Shown: positions 1 to 8,595 of the stretch, in pieces | Numbering within the stretch: position 1 is the first letter of the stretch | Layout: each line of letters starts with the position of its first letter | Assembly (NCBI GenBank): GCA_016718155.1 | Contig: JADKEH010000009.1 | Location: 93,858 to 157,857 of the forward strand | Direction of reading: 5' to 3' | Source: Candidatus Rhodoferax randersensis | GTDB lineage: Bacteria > Pseudomonadota > Gammaproteobacteria > Burkholderiales > Burkholderiaceae_C | Length of the DNA: 64,000 bases | Translations under genes and position numbers: made by a program | Notes under the pieces: model-generated | Databases searched by the model: none | Seen by the model: the letters and a program-made list of their open reading frames with translations, nothing else | What the model was told of the DNA's origin: nothing

Positions 1-474
1 CGCCATGAAGAGCGCAGCTACACGGAGATCGCCGACGTCATCCGCGCCAAATGTGCCAACCCCTCTGACGACGCCCGGCAGTTGTGGCGACGTTTGGTGT
101 TCAACCTGCTGATCACCAACGTGGACGATCATTTGCAAAACCTCGGCTTCTTGCATCAAGGCCAGGGCCACTGGCGTCTGGCTCCGCAGTTTGACCTCAA
201 TCCGTTCCCGGACAAAGACCGGGAGTCCAAAACCTGGCTCAGCGAAAACACCGGTCCCATCACGTCGCTGGACATGTTGATGGCACAGGCTGCCTATTTC
301 AGTTTGCAGCCCGCAGCCGCTTTGAAGGTGCTGGCCGAGGTGTACACCGCCGTGTGCGATTGGCGCACCGCAGCGCTGTGTGCCGAGGTGGGCCTGAGCC
401 CTGGTGAATTGGATGACTTCGCACCTGCGTTTGAGCACGCCGAGATGGACGCGGCGCGTGATCTACTGGCGTGA
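1..474 (+). CDS. HipA-family kinase, C-terminal part (cut by window start)
   Basis: The reading frame is open from base 1, so the gene begins outside the window; 157 residues are visible. The part seen is the C-terminal half of a HipA-like Ser/Thr kinase, the toxin of a type II toxin-antitoxin pair. The key segment is LLITNVDDHLQNLGF, which matches the catalytic-loop region (Asp followed by His and Asn) of the HipA fold, and APQFDLNP follows where the metal-binding Asp is expected. It differs in sequence from the second HipA protein just downstream, so this is not a recent duplication. A cognate HipB-like antitoxin is presumably upstream of the window. The family assignment is fairly sure; toxin activity is inferred. 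Confidence 0.75.
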   Translation, partial: RHEERSYTEIADVIRAKCANPSDDARQLWRRLVFNLLITNVDDHLQNLGFLHQGQGHWRLAPQFDLNPFPDKDRESKTWLSENTGPITSLDMLMAQAAYFSLQPAAALKVLAEVYTAVCDWRTAALCAEVGLSPGELDDFAPAFEHAEMDAARDLLA

Positions 475-571
475 TGAGGGTTCCGCATCGTCATGAAACG
501 CAGCAGGCAGCTATGAGTTGGCCTTGAGCGTGGCCTTATGTCGCTCGCATCCAATGCGCACAATGGCTGTA

Positions 572-643
572 TATGCTCAATAAAGCATAATTTCCTAATA
601 TGCCTAAAAAAGCATAAATAAACTATATGCTGCAAGCCGCATA
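572..643 (+). promoter_or_regulatory. Three HipB-type operators before hipB
   Basis: Three 18-bp palindromes of the form TATGC-N8-GCATA lie at 572-589, 599-616 and 626-643. Their starts are exactly 27 bp apart and the last ends 9 bp before the hipB start codon. The known E. coli HipB operator is TATCC-N8-GGATA, with the same length, spacing and outer bases, so these are very probably binding sites through which the HipB-like protein represses its own operon. The surrounding DNA (475-652) is AT-rich compared with its neighbours and holds no other recognisable element. Confidence 0.8.
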
Positions 644-652
644 ATATGCGCC

Positions 653-982
653 ATGGGCCACTTAGTTCAGATTCCGTCACAGCTCTCGAGTCACCTGCGG
701 GCCCTTCGCAAGGCGCGTGGACTGAGCCAGGCTGCCCTGGGCAGTCGGCTTGGTTTGAGCCAGACCCGTGTCGCCCGAATTGAGGGCGATCCGCTGTCGG
801 TCAGTGTTGATCAACTCCTGCGCGTGCTCGCCGCGCTGGGTGTGCAGGTCAGCCTGGAGCCGATGCCGATCGCCCATGGAGCTGCCGACATCACGGCACC
901 GGCCCCAACGATCAGTGCCACCGGCACGGTCGGGCAGAGACCCGCTCCACCGGACACTGGCGACCAGACCGTCGACTGGTGA
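653..982 (+). CDS. hipB: HipB-like helix-turn-helix antitoxin/repressor
   Basis: A 109-residue XRE-family protein. The helix-turn-helix occupies roughly residues 12-62 (LRALRKARGLSQAALGSRLG, then a recognition helix with SQTRVARIE). The C-terminal tail of about 40 residues is Ala/Pro/Thr-rich and probably disordered, as in antitoxins that are degraded by proteases. It lies directly before a full-length hipA gene, with a 4-bp gap, and behind three matching operators. Expected role: neutralise HipA and repress the operon together with it. The ATG at 653 is the only start that fits between the last operator and the helix-turn-helix. Confidence 0.85.
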   Translation: MGHLVQIPSQLSSHLRALRKARGLSQAALGSRLGLSQTRVARIEGDPLSVSVDQLLRVLAALGVQVSLEPMPIAHGAADITAPAPTISATGTVGQRPAPPDTGDQTVDW

Positions 983-986
983 TTGC

Positions 987-2372
987 ATGGCCAGCGCACT
1001 GAACATCTGGATGAATGGGGCGCATGTTGGCGTCTGGGCCACCTCGCGCAATAACGTGCAGACCTTTCGATACGACGCGCAGTGGACGGCTTCGGACGCC
1101 GGCCGAGCACTGTCCCTGTCACTGCCCATCACGGCAGGCAATGGCGAACACCGAGGCGATGCGGTCGCCAACTACTTTGAAAACCTGTTGCCCGACAGCG
1201 CCGCCATCCGTGGGCGTTTGAGCGCGCGTTTCAAGACGAGGTCCACCGCCGCATTTGACTTGCTCGCCGCCATCGGCCGGGACTGCGTTGGCGCGGTGCA
1301 GATATTGCCCGAAGGCATGCAGCCGCAGGGCTGGGACCGTGTCGAAGCCGAGCCGCTGACGGTGGACCAGGTCGAACGCCTGTTGCGGGCTACCACCTCC
1401 ACGGTGCCGCTGGGTCAGCACCCCATCGACGACGATGATTTACGCGTCTCCATTGCCGGTGCCCAGGAGAAGACCGCGCTGGTGCGATTTGGCGACACCT
1501 GGCACCGCCCTCACTGCGCCACGCCTACCACGCACATCTTGAAGCTGCCACTCGGTTTGGTGGGTAACATGCGCGCCAACATGAGCGAATCGGTCGAGAA
1601 CGAATGGCTCTGCGCGCAGATTGTTCGCGCGTTCGGATTGCCGGTGGCGGAGACAGAAATGGCCGTCTTTGGCGATCAAAAGGTGCTGGTGGTCGAGCGC
1701 TTTGATCGGCGCTGGCGGGGCATCGCCATGGGCGGCCAGAACGTTTCGGGGTTTGTCCCGCCGCCCGGCGCATGGATTGCCCGACTGCCGCAGGAGGACC
1801 TGTGCCAGGCCACCGGCACCGGGCCGATATTGAAGTACGAGGCTGACGGTGGCCCCTCCTTGTACACCTGCCTGGACGTACTGGCCGGCAGCGCCCAAGT
1901 CGAAGCTGACCGGATGCGTTTTGCGTTGGCCCAGTTTGCCTTCTGGTTGCTGGCCGCAACCGACGGGCACGCCAAGAACTTCTCCCTGTTTCACCGACGT
2001 GGCGGAACTTTTGAACTCACGCCCTTGTACGACGTGTTGTCAGCATGGCCGATCATCGGCGAAGGTCCCAACCTCGTGTCCGAACATGACGCCAGGCTGG
2101 CGATGGCCCTGCGCGGAAAGAGTGCGCATTACAAACTGCGCGAGATTCGCGTGCGGCACTGGCAGGCCTTGGCGCAACGCTGTGGCGCGCCCGGTGTCTG
2201 GGAGGCGATGCTTCGCATGTCACAGGGCGTAAATGGCGTCATGGAGCGCGTGCAGGCTCAACTGCCCAGCGGCTTTCCTTTGCGAGTCTGGAGTCCGGTG
2301 TCCGAGGGCGTCAAGCGCCATGCAAACCAGTTCTTGCAAGAGGCGACGTTGAACCGTTTGGATGAAGCATGA
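987..2372 (+). CDS. hipA: HipA-family serine/threonine kinase toxin
   Basis: A 461-residue full-length HipA homologue (E. coli HipA is 440). The N-terminal subdomain is followed by SIAGAQEKTALV at 155-166, the P-loop in which the first Ser (here Ser155) corresponds to the autophosphorylated Ser150 of E. coli HipA. TDGHAKNFSLF at 325-335 carries the catalytic Asp326, and PLYDV holds the metal-binding Asp349. All the key residues are present, so an active kinase is likely. HipA proteins phosphorylate aminoacyl-tRNA synthetases (GltX in E. coli) and promote growth arrest and persistence; the target here is unknown. The ATG at 987 was chosen over longer in-frame starts because it follows hipB by 4 bp. 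Confidence 0.88.
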   Translation: MASALNIWMNGAHVGVWATSRNNVQTFRYDAQWTASDAGRALSLSLPITAGNGEHRGDAVANYFENLLPDSAAIRGRLSARFKTRSTAAFDLLAAIGRDCVGAVQILPEGMQPQGWDRVEAEPLTVDQVERLLRATTSTVPLGQHPIDDDDLRVSIAGAQEKTALVRFGDTWHRPHCATPTTHILKLPLGLVGNMRANMSESVENEWLCAQIVRAFGLPVAETEMAVFGDQKVLVVERFDRRWRGIAMGGQNVSGFVPPPGAWIARLPQEDLCQATGTGPILKYEADGGPSLYTCLDVLAGSAQVEADRMRFALAQFAFWLLAATDGHAKNFSLFHRRGGTFELTPLYDVLSAWPIIGEGPNLVSEHDARLAMALRGKSAHYKLREIRVRHWQALAQRCGAPGVWEAMLRMSQGVNGVMERVQAQLPSGFPLRVWSPVSEGVKRHANQFLQEATLNRLDEA

Positions 2373-2422
2373 AGCGGTTGGCCCATTGCGCATTGGCAGA
2401 GCGTCACGGAAGGGTCGAAAGG

Positions 2423-2435
2423 GGGGTCAGACCCC
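2423..2435. repeat. GGGGTCAGACCCC palindrome
   Basis: A perfect 13-bp palindrome, GGGGTC-A-GACCCC, in the gap between hipA and waaC. The same motif is often found next to REP-associated (IS200-like, Y1) transposase genes in beta- and gammaproteobacteria, but no transposase is visible here. It may be an orphan REP-type end. The rest of the gap (2373-2562) shows nothing else recognisable. Confidence 0.45.
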
Positions 2436-2562
2436 AGTACCACCATTGCCACGGCCGGGGCGCTACCGAGCAATGTGGGGTGGACGGCACGTTGAAATCG
2501 GTCGGCGTCGGCGCTTGCGGCCACGCTTCCGGGCGTGAAACGTGGAGCGGTGCTCTCTGGTC

Positions 2563-3600
2563 ATGAAGATCCTGATCGTCAAACTGTCCTCGCTCGGCGA
2601 TGTGGTGCATGCCATGCCGGTGGTGCAGGACATCCGGCACGCCGTGCCGGGTGCCCGCATCGACTGGGTGGTGGAGCGCGGCTTCGCGCCGCTGGTGCGC
2701 CGCTGCGAGGGCGTGGGCCGGGTGATCGAGTGTGAGCTGCGGCGTTGGCGCAAGGCGCCTTTGTCTGCGCACACGCGCCAGGCTTTCGCTGCATTCAAGG
2801 CCGATCTGCAAAGTGAGTGCTACGACGCGGTGCTCGACCTGCAGGGCCTGAGCAAGTCGGCGCTGGTGGCGTGGCTGGCGCGCCTCGCGCCGCAAGGCAA
2901 GCGCTATGCGATGGCGAATCAGACCGAGGGTTCGGGCTACGAGGCGCCGACGCGCTGGGTGGCCGACGTGGCAGTGCCTTTGCCGGCGCACATCCACGCG
3001 TTGACGCGTTCTCGCGAATTGTCCGCACGGGCGCTCGCCTATGAGGTGCCGAGTTCAATGTCATTCGGGCTGCAGACTGAGGTGAGACCTACTTCTGTTG
3101 CTATAAAATCAATAGCTATCGAGCCACTTGTCACGGGCCACACGGTGGCACTGGTGCACGGCACCTCGCGCGCTGACAAGCTGTGGCCGGTGGCCAACTG
3201 GATCGCGCTCGGTCAGGCACTGCATGCGCAGGGCTTGCGTGTGGCGCTGCCCCACGGCAACGATGAGGAAGCGCAGCGCGCCAGCGAGATCGCGGCGGCC
3301 CTACCCAATGCCGTGATCTGGCCCAGGCTGGGTTTGGACGCCCTGGTCGATGCCCTGGGTGCGTGTGTTGGCGTGATTGGCGTGGACAGTGGCTTGAGCC
3401 ACATAGCGGTCGCGCTGGACCTGCCCCATGTGCAGCTCTACAACTTCGATACCGCTTGGCGAACCGGCCCGCTGACCACTACTGGCGCGCCGAGGCAACT
3501 CAGTGTGTTTGGCACCCCCGCGCCGTCGGTGCAGACGGTCTGGCAAGCCTGGCAACAGGTGTACCGGTCTGCGCCGCTCAAGCCCGAGGGTGCGTTGTGA
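2563..3600 (+). CDS. waaC: Lipopolysaccharide heptosyltransferase I
   Basis: A 345-residue GT9-family glycosyltransferase that adds the first L-glycero-D-manno-heptose to Kdo2-lipid A at the cytoplasmic face of the inner membrane. The N-terminus MKILIVKLSSLGDVVHAMP is the family signature. The C-terminal half has HGTSRADKLWPVANW and GVDSGLSHIAVAL, the nucleotide-sugar and acceptor motifs. The start at 2563 is preferred over one 7 codons upstream because the signature begins there. Residues near 178-185 (SVAIKSIAI) are encoded by a short hairpin repeat inserted in frame in a variable linker. The gene overlaps waaA by 4 bp, so the two are co-translated. Confidence 0.93.
   Translation: MKILIVKLSSLGDVVHAMPVVQDIRHAVPGARIDWVVERGFAPLVRRCEGVGRVIECELRRWRKAPLSAHTRQAFAAFKADLQSECYDAVLDLQGLSKSALVAWLARLAPQGKRYAMANQTEGSGYEAPTRWVADVAVPLPAHIHALTRSRELSARALAYEVPSSMSFGLQTEVRPTSVAIKSIAIEPLVTGHTVALVHGTSRADKLWPVANWIALGQALHAQGLRVALPHGNDEEAQRASEIAAALPNAVIWPRLGLDALVDALGACVGVIGVDSGLSHIAVALDLPHVQLYNFDTAWRTGPLTTTGAPRQLSVFGTPAPSVQTVWQAWQQVYRSAPLKPEGAL
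3100..3116. repeat. GCTAY-N7-RTAGC hairpin repeat, copy 1 (inside waaC)
   Basis: GCTAT-AAAATCA-ATAGC, a 5-bp stem with a 7-base loop, lying in frame inside waaC. One of four copies with the same architecture in the window (others at 17945, 49526 and 57938). Confidence 0.7.
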
Positions 3601-4949
3601 CGCGCGCGCTCTATTCGCTGCTGATGTGGCTCAGTCTGCCACTGCTGCGGCGCAAGCTCAAGCGCAGAGGCGAGTTGGAGCCGGGCTACCAGCAGCACAT
3701 CGAGGAGCGCTTTGGCCGCTACGCACCTGAAGCGGGCCAAGTGGACGGCGGCTACCTCTGGGTGCATGCCGTGTCGCTGGGTGAGACGCGGGCCGCGGCT
3801 GCGTTGATCGGACGACTGCGTGAACGCTTACCCGATATGCGCCTGTTGTTGACGCACAGCACGGCCACCGGGCGCGCCGAGGGAGTGACGCTGCTGCGCC
3901 CCGGCGACCGGCAGGTATGGCTGCCCTGGGATACACCCGGCGCGGTGCGGCGCTTCCTGTCCCGCTTCAAGCCGCGATTGGGCGTGTTGATGGAAACCGA
4001 GATCTGGCCCAACCTCTGCGCGGCATGCGCCGAGCGGGGCGTGCCCCTGGTCATGGCCAACGCACGCCTGAGCGAGAAATCGCTGCGGCAGACACGTCGC
4101 CTGGCCTGGCTGGCGCGCCCGGCCTACCGTGCCCTGACGGCGGTATGGGCGCAGACGGCGGACGACGCGAACCGCCTGACGTCCATGGGGGCGCCAGTCA
4201 AGGCGGCATTCGGCAACCTTAAGTTTGACGCCAGCCCTAACGCCGACAAACTGGCGCAGGGCAGGGCGTGGCGCGCGACGCAGGCCAAGCCGGTGCTGAT
4301 GCTGGCGGTTTCGCGCGAGGGCGAAGAGGCCGCGCTGCTGGACCTGCTGACTGCCGCGCCGACCGACGGCCAGGCCTGCGGCGCCGACGCGGTGCAGTGG
4401 CTGATCGTGCCACGCCATCCGCAGCGCTTTGCAGAGGTGGCGGCGCTGATTCAGCGTCACGGTTTCACCGTCTCCCGGCGTAGCGAATGGCCCGCGCGCG
4501 GGCCGAGCGACGCGCCCACGCAGCCGCGCACCGTCTGGCTGGGCGATTCGTTGGGCGAGATGGCCCTGTACTACGGCTTGGCTGACGTGGCCCTGCTGGG
4601 GGGCAGTTTTGAGCCGCTGGGTGGACAGAATCTGATCGAGGCGGCCGCCTGTGCTTGCCCGGTCGTGATGGGCCCGCACACCTTCAACTTTGCGCAAGCG
4701 GCGGAGTTGGCTGCCGCTGCTGGCGCGGCACAGCGTGCACCTGATCTGGGTCGTGCGGTCGAGCTGGCGCTGGCGCTGGCCGCTGAGCCAACGGAGCGCT
4801 CGCGTCGCAGCGCTGCGGCGGTCAGTTTTGCCCAGGCGCACGGCGGTGCGCTGGACCGGACCTGTGATGCACTGCTGGACCTGCTTGGCAACAAGGCGTT
4901 GATCGGACCTGGATCACCGGCCTTAATGGAGTCGCTTAGGCGGCCTTGA
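3597..4949 (+). CDS. waaA: 3-deoxy-D-manno-octulosonic acid transferase
   Basis: A 450-residue Kdo transferase (GT30) that moves Kdo from CMP-Kdo to lipid IVA. Features: an N-terminal membrane anchor (ALYSLLMWLSLPLL), then WVHAVSLGETRAAAALI and LLLTHSTATGR, METEIWPNL, and in the C-terminal domain IVPRHPQRF and LGGSFEPLGGQNLIEAAA. All are conserved in WaaA. It uses a GTG start overlapping the waaC stop (GTGA). Its 3' end overlaps the convergent DUF885 gene by 14 bp. Together with waaC it makes the inner core of lipopolysaccharide. Confidence 0.93.
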   Translation: MTRALYSLLMWLSLPLLRRKLKRRGELEPGYQQHIEERFGRYAPEAGQVDGGYLWVHAVSLGETRAAAALIGRLRERLPDMRLLLTHSTATGRAEGVTLLRPGDRQVWLPWDTPGAVRRFLSRFKPRLGVLMETEIWPNLCAACAERGVPLVMANARLSEKSLRQTRRLAWLARPAYRALTAVWAQTADDANRLTSMGAPVKAAFGNLKFDASPNADKLAQGRAWRATQAKPVLMLAVSREGEEAALLDLLTAAPTDGQACGADAVQWLIVPRHPQRFAEVAALIQRHGFTVSRRSEWPARGPSDAPTQPRTVWLGDSLGEMALYYGLADVALLGGSFEPLGGQNLIEAAACACPVVMGPHTFNFAQAAELAAAAGAAQRAPDLGRAVELALALAAEPTERSRRSAAAVSFAQAHGGALDRTCDALLDLLGNKALIGPGSPALMESLRRP

Positions 4950-6746
4950 TCCGGGCAATGTACTCGTCGATGACGCGCTCCAACACCTGCAGCGGCATGG
5001 CGCCGTTCTTGAGGACCTCGTCGTGGAAGTCACTCAGTTTGAACTTGGCGCCCAGCGCCGTCTTGGTGCGTTCGCGTAGTTCCAGAATCTTCAGCATGCC
5101 AACCTTGTAGGCAAGTGCCTGGCCAGGGTCAACCAGATAGCGCTCAATCTCGGTCACCACCTCGGCCTCGGGCATGCCAGTGTTGGCCACCATGTAGTCA
5201 ATCGCCTGCTCGCGCGTCCAGCGCTTGCTGTGCATGCCGGTGTCGACCACCAGGCGCACCGCGCGGAACATCTCGGCTTGTAGTCGCCCCAGGTTGTCCA
5301 GCGGATTCTTCTGATAGCCCAGTTCCCAGGCGAGGCGCTCGGCGTACAAGGCCCAACCTTCCATGTAGGCGGTAAGGCGCGGGCACGGGCAGCCCTTTCT
5401 GTTCCTGAGCGATCGCGATTTGCATGTGGTGGCCCGGCACCGCCTCGTGGTAGGCCAGGGTGCGCATGCCGTAACGCGGCGTCTCGCTGACGTCGCGCAG
5501 GTTGGCGAAAAAGGTGCCGGGCTTGGAGCCGTCCATCGGCGCTGGGTTGTAGTAGGCGCCGGGCGCGGTCTTCTCGGTGAACTCGGGCACCCGTTTGACT
5601 TCCACCTTGCTCTTGGGCTGGACGTTGAAGTGCGGTGACAGACCGGCGGTGACCTCGTCAATGATGGTCTGGTAGTCCTTGAGAATCTGCGCGCGCCCGT
5701 CGGCGGTGTCCGCATAGAGCTGATCGGGTGCCTTGGCCAGCTTGTGCATGCGCTCGGCGCGCGTGCCCTGGGTGTAGCCCGCGTTAGTCAGAATCTGGTC
5801 CATCTCGGCGCCAACGCGTGCCACCTCGGCCAAGCCAAGCGCATGAATCTGATCCGCCGTCATTTTGGTGGTGGTGTTGGCTTCGATCGCGTACTGGTAG
5901 AACTTGTCGCCATCGGGCAGCGCCCAGACACCATGGTTGTGCGTGGCTTTCGGGCGCAAGGTTTCGAAGTAGGCGGACAGCGCTTGGTAGGCCGGAATCA
6001 CCTTCGACTCGACCGCTGCCTCCACCCGTGTCTGCAGAGCCGTGCGCTGAGCGGCGTCCAATTTCTCGGGCGCTATTTTGGCAAGTTTCTCTTTGAAGCC
6101 GATCGTAATGGGGTTGCCCTTGGCGCCGGGGGCGACAAAGCCTTTGATCTGATCCAGCACCTTTTCCACCACGAATTTGGGCGGCACGATGCCGCGAGCT
6201 TCGCGCAGTTTGATGCCTTCCGTGACTTGTTCCAGCTTGCGTGGGAACTGAGCCAGCCTCGCGATGAAATGCTCGGCATCGGTTGCGTCGTTGACCTGCT
6301 GAGTTTGCGTCATCAGGTTGGGCAACTGACTTTGGACGCCGAACAATTGATTCACCGGGTAGTCGTGGTAACGCCAGGTTTCGCCGCGCGTTTGCGTGCC
6401 GATGAAGTAGTCGAAGACCTCGTAGGAAATGCGGTCCTGCCCGGTGTAGCCGCTCGCGTCATAGCGGTGCAAGTTGTCGTAGCTGGCTTTGAGCATGGCG
6501 AATTGCCTGTCTTCATGCGCCTGCGAGGCGTCGGTCAACTCGGCGTTGTGTGAGCGGATGCCTACTTGCTCAAGCAAGCGCAACTGCGTCAGCAGTTCCG
6601 GGTTCTCCTTGGTGAACTGGATGAACTCCCGGTTGTAGAACCAGTTGATGGACAGGCGTTTGAAGAACCAGGTGTGAGCGAGCAGGGCGCCCGCCGACTA
6701 TCAAGCTCCTCACCAGCCAAGCAGACCATTTGAAGACGCGTTTCAT
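4936..6746 (-). pseudogene. DUF885 family (putative peptidase) gene with two frameshifts
   Basis: The product belongs to the DUF885 family, secreted or membrane-anchored proteins with a gluzincin-like HExxH-type motif. It starts at the ATG on 6746-6744 (MKRVFKWSAWLV), shifts frame near 6680-6700, and continues as LLAHTWFFKRLSINWFYNRE. It then runs through a long conserved stretch ending in YHEAVPGHHMQIAIAQEQ, the putative metal site. A second shift near 5375-5395 leads into AYMEGWALYAERLAWELGY and on to the stop at 4936. Both halves are well conserved, so either the gene is recently broken or the sequence has two indel errors. It follows tolC on the same strand and may be the last member of that operon. 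Confidence 0.8.
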
Positions 6747-6829
6747 TGAAGCCCTTTAATCAGGAGGCGCAATGTAACACGCCACTGCAACCAGTGCAGT
6801 GGTCACGGCCCACGAGAGATTGGCGCGTG

Positions 6830-8179
6830 CTACGGAGCCAACAAAGCGTTGACTGGTCCTAGATCGTCGGCCTTGAGCGTGCCGTTGGCCTGGCGCAACT
6901 TCAGGCCAGTCAACAACACGTCATAGCGTGCCTTGGCCAGATCGCGCTTGGTCTGGAACAGCAGGCTTTGGGAGTTGAGCACATCGATGTTGATGCGCAC
7001 CCCCACCTGGTAGCCCAGCTTGGTGGCGTCCAAGGCGCTCTGGCTGGAAGCCTCGGCCGCTTCCAGCGCCTTGACCTGACCTTGGCCCGACAGCACGCCA
7101 AAGTAGGCGGTTCGGGTGCCTTGCGCCACCGCGCGTCGGGTGGCGTCCAGGTCGCTGCTGGCCTTGTCCTCCAGCGCCAGGGTTTCCTTGATGCGGTTCT
7201 GTGTGGCAAAGCCGGCGAACAAGGGCAGGTTGAAGGACAGGCCGATGGAGGCCACGTTGCTGCGGCTGTCGGTCGCTCCGGTGGAGGAGCCACCCCGGTT
7301 CTGAGTGGCGGTATAGCTGCCGGTGGCGTCCAGTGTCGGCAGGTGGCCGGTCTTGGCTTTCTCGGTTTCCAGCTTGGCGACTTCCAGTGCCAGCCTGGAC
7401 TGCGCAATGCCGGGGTGCGCGGCCTGGGCTTGCTGGACCCAGGCGTCCACCTCGGCGGGTTGCAAGGCGGGTAGGTTCACCGGTAGCGCCAAGGGTTTGG
7501 GGTTGGCGTCGGTCTTGCCGACCAACTGGTCCAGCGCAATGCGTTTGATGCGGTGGTCGTTCTCGGCGGCAATCTCCTGGGCGATCACCAGGTCGTACCT
7601 GGCCTGTGCTTCGCGCGTGTCGGTGATGGTGGAGGTGCCTACCTCGAAGTTGCGCTTGGCCGAGGCCAATTGTTCGGCCACCGCCGCTTTCTGGGCCTTG
7701 ACGAAGGTCAGGCTGTCCTGCGCGGCCAGCACGTCGAAATAGGCCGTCCCGACCCGAATGATCAAATCTTGCTCGGCCGCGACAAGTTGCGCCTGTGCCA
7801 CGTCCACGCCCTTCTTGCCCTGCGCGTAGCCGATCCAGTTGGCCGGGCGGTACAGCGGTTGCGAGGCGCTGAGGGTTGCCGTGTTGGCGCCGAAGGTGCG
7901 CTCGACTTCAGGCGTGCTCGGCGTACTGCTCACCAGGTTAGTGCGTGAGGCACCGGCGGACAGGTTGGCGCTGGGCAAGATACCCGCCTTGGATTGATCG
8001 GCCTTGGCAATAGAGGCATCAAACTGCGACTTGGCCGACTGGTAGGCCGCATCAAAAGTGCGTGCCGCCGCGTGCAGCTCTACCAGGCTTTGCGCGCTAG
8101 CGGGCAGTGACAGGGCCAGAGCGATGGCGGCAGCGAGGGGCAACAGGGGTAAAAAGGGCATGGGGCGGAGCATCTTCAT
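6830..8179 (-). CDS. tolC: TolC-family outer membrane efflux channel
   Basis: About 449 residues. A signal peptide (MKMLRPMPFL, hydrophobic core, cut after PASA) is followed by the duplicated OEP domains of TolC. Typical sequence includes AAQDSLTFVKAQKAAVAEQL, RNFEVGTSTITDTREAQARY in the first repeat and LGYQVGVRINIDVLNSQSLL in the second. The protein is expected to form the trimeric outer membrane tunnel for RND pumps and type I secretion. The start at 8179 was preferred over one 8 codons earlier because it begins a proper signal peptide. It lies downstream of pcm and a rhodanese gene and close to the RND pump genes, so it is a natural partner for that pump. Confidence 0.9.
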   Translation of the reverse strand: MKMLRPMPFLPLLPLAAAIALALSLPASAQSLVELHAAARTFDAAYQSAKSQFDASIAKADQSKAGILPSANLSAGASRTNLVSSTPSTPEVERTFGANTATLSASQPLYRPANWIGYAQGKKGVDVAQAQLVAAEQDLIIRVGTAYFDVLAAQDSLTFVKAQKAAVAEQLASAKRNFEVGTSTITDTREAQARYDLVIAQEIAAENDHRIKRIALDQLVGKTDANPKPLALPVNLPALQPAEVDAWVQQAQAAHPGIAQSRLALEVAKLETEKAKTGHLPTLDATGSYTATQNRGGSSTGATDSRSNVASIGLSFNLPLFAGFATQNRIKETLALEDKASSDLDATRRAVAQGTRTAYFGVLSGQGQVKALEAAEASSQSALDATKLGYQVGVRINIDVLNSQSLLFQTKRDLAKARYDVLLTGLKLRQANGTLKADDLGPVNALLAP

Positions 8180-8223
8180 GGGAAACCTTTGTGAGGGGCG
8201 CAAGGGCAGCGAGCTGGGGCAAT

Positions 8224-8565
8224 TCAGTATGCGGGTACGCGTGGGTCACGCTCGGCCGACCAGGCGTTGATGCCGCCCGCAACATTGGCAACACGGGCAA
8301 AACCCTGCGCGGACAGGAATGCCGCCACCTGCATGCTGCGCACGCCGTGGTGGCACAAACAAGCCACAGGCCTGGCGGGATCAAGTTCGGGCAGACGCTG
8401 GGTCACCTGGCCCATGGGCATTTCGATCAGGTCAAAGCCATCGGTCTGGACGCTGGCGCGACGCAGTTCCGAGGGTTCGCGCACATCGAGCACCACCGGC
8501 TCGCCCAGGTGACGGACGGTGTCTAGCCAGACGCCCAAATCGCGAGGTCGGACTTGGTCAATCAT
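8224..8565 (-). CDS. Rhodanese-like domain protein
   Basis: A 113-residue single-domain rhodanese (sulfurtransferase fold), probably cytoplasmic because no signal peptide is visible. VVLDVREPSELRRA is the N-terminal CH2A-type motif and CLCHHGVRSMQVAAFL holds the active-site loop with Cys followed by HHGVRS. This short form resembles GlpE/PspE-type proteins. It is co-directional with pcm (30-bp gap) and tolC (44-bp gap), an order found widely in Burkholderiales. The sulfur acceptor is unknown. Confidence 0.87.
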   Translation of the reverse strand: MIDQVRPRDLGVWLDTVRHLGEPVVLDVREPSELRRASVQTDGFDLIEMPMGQVTQRLPELDPARPVACLCHHGVRSMQVAAFLSAQGFARVANVAGGINAWSAERDPRVPAY

Positions 8566-8595
8566 GGGTGCAGGGCTGGTATGGTCACGGAGTGG

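Noticed and set aside
6782..6802. CCACTGCA-N5-TGCAGTGG hairpin after tolC as a terminator
   Set aside because: The stem is good but no T run follows on the tolC strand; it lies between two genes that may be co-transcribed.
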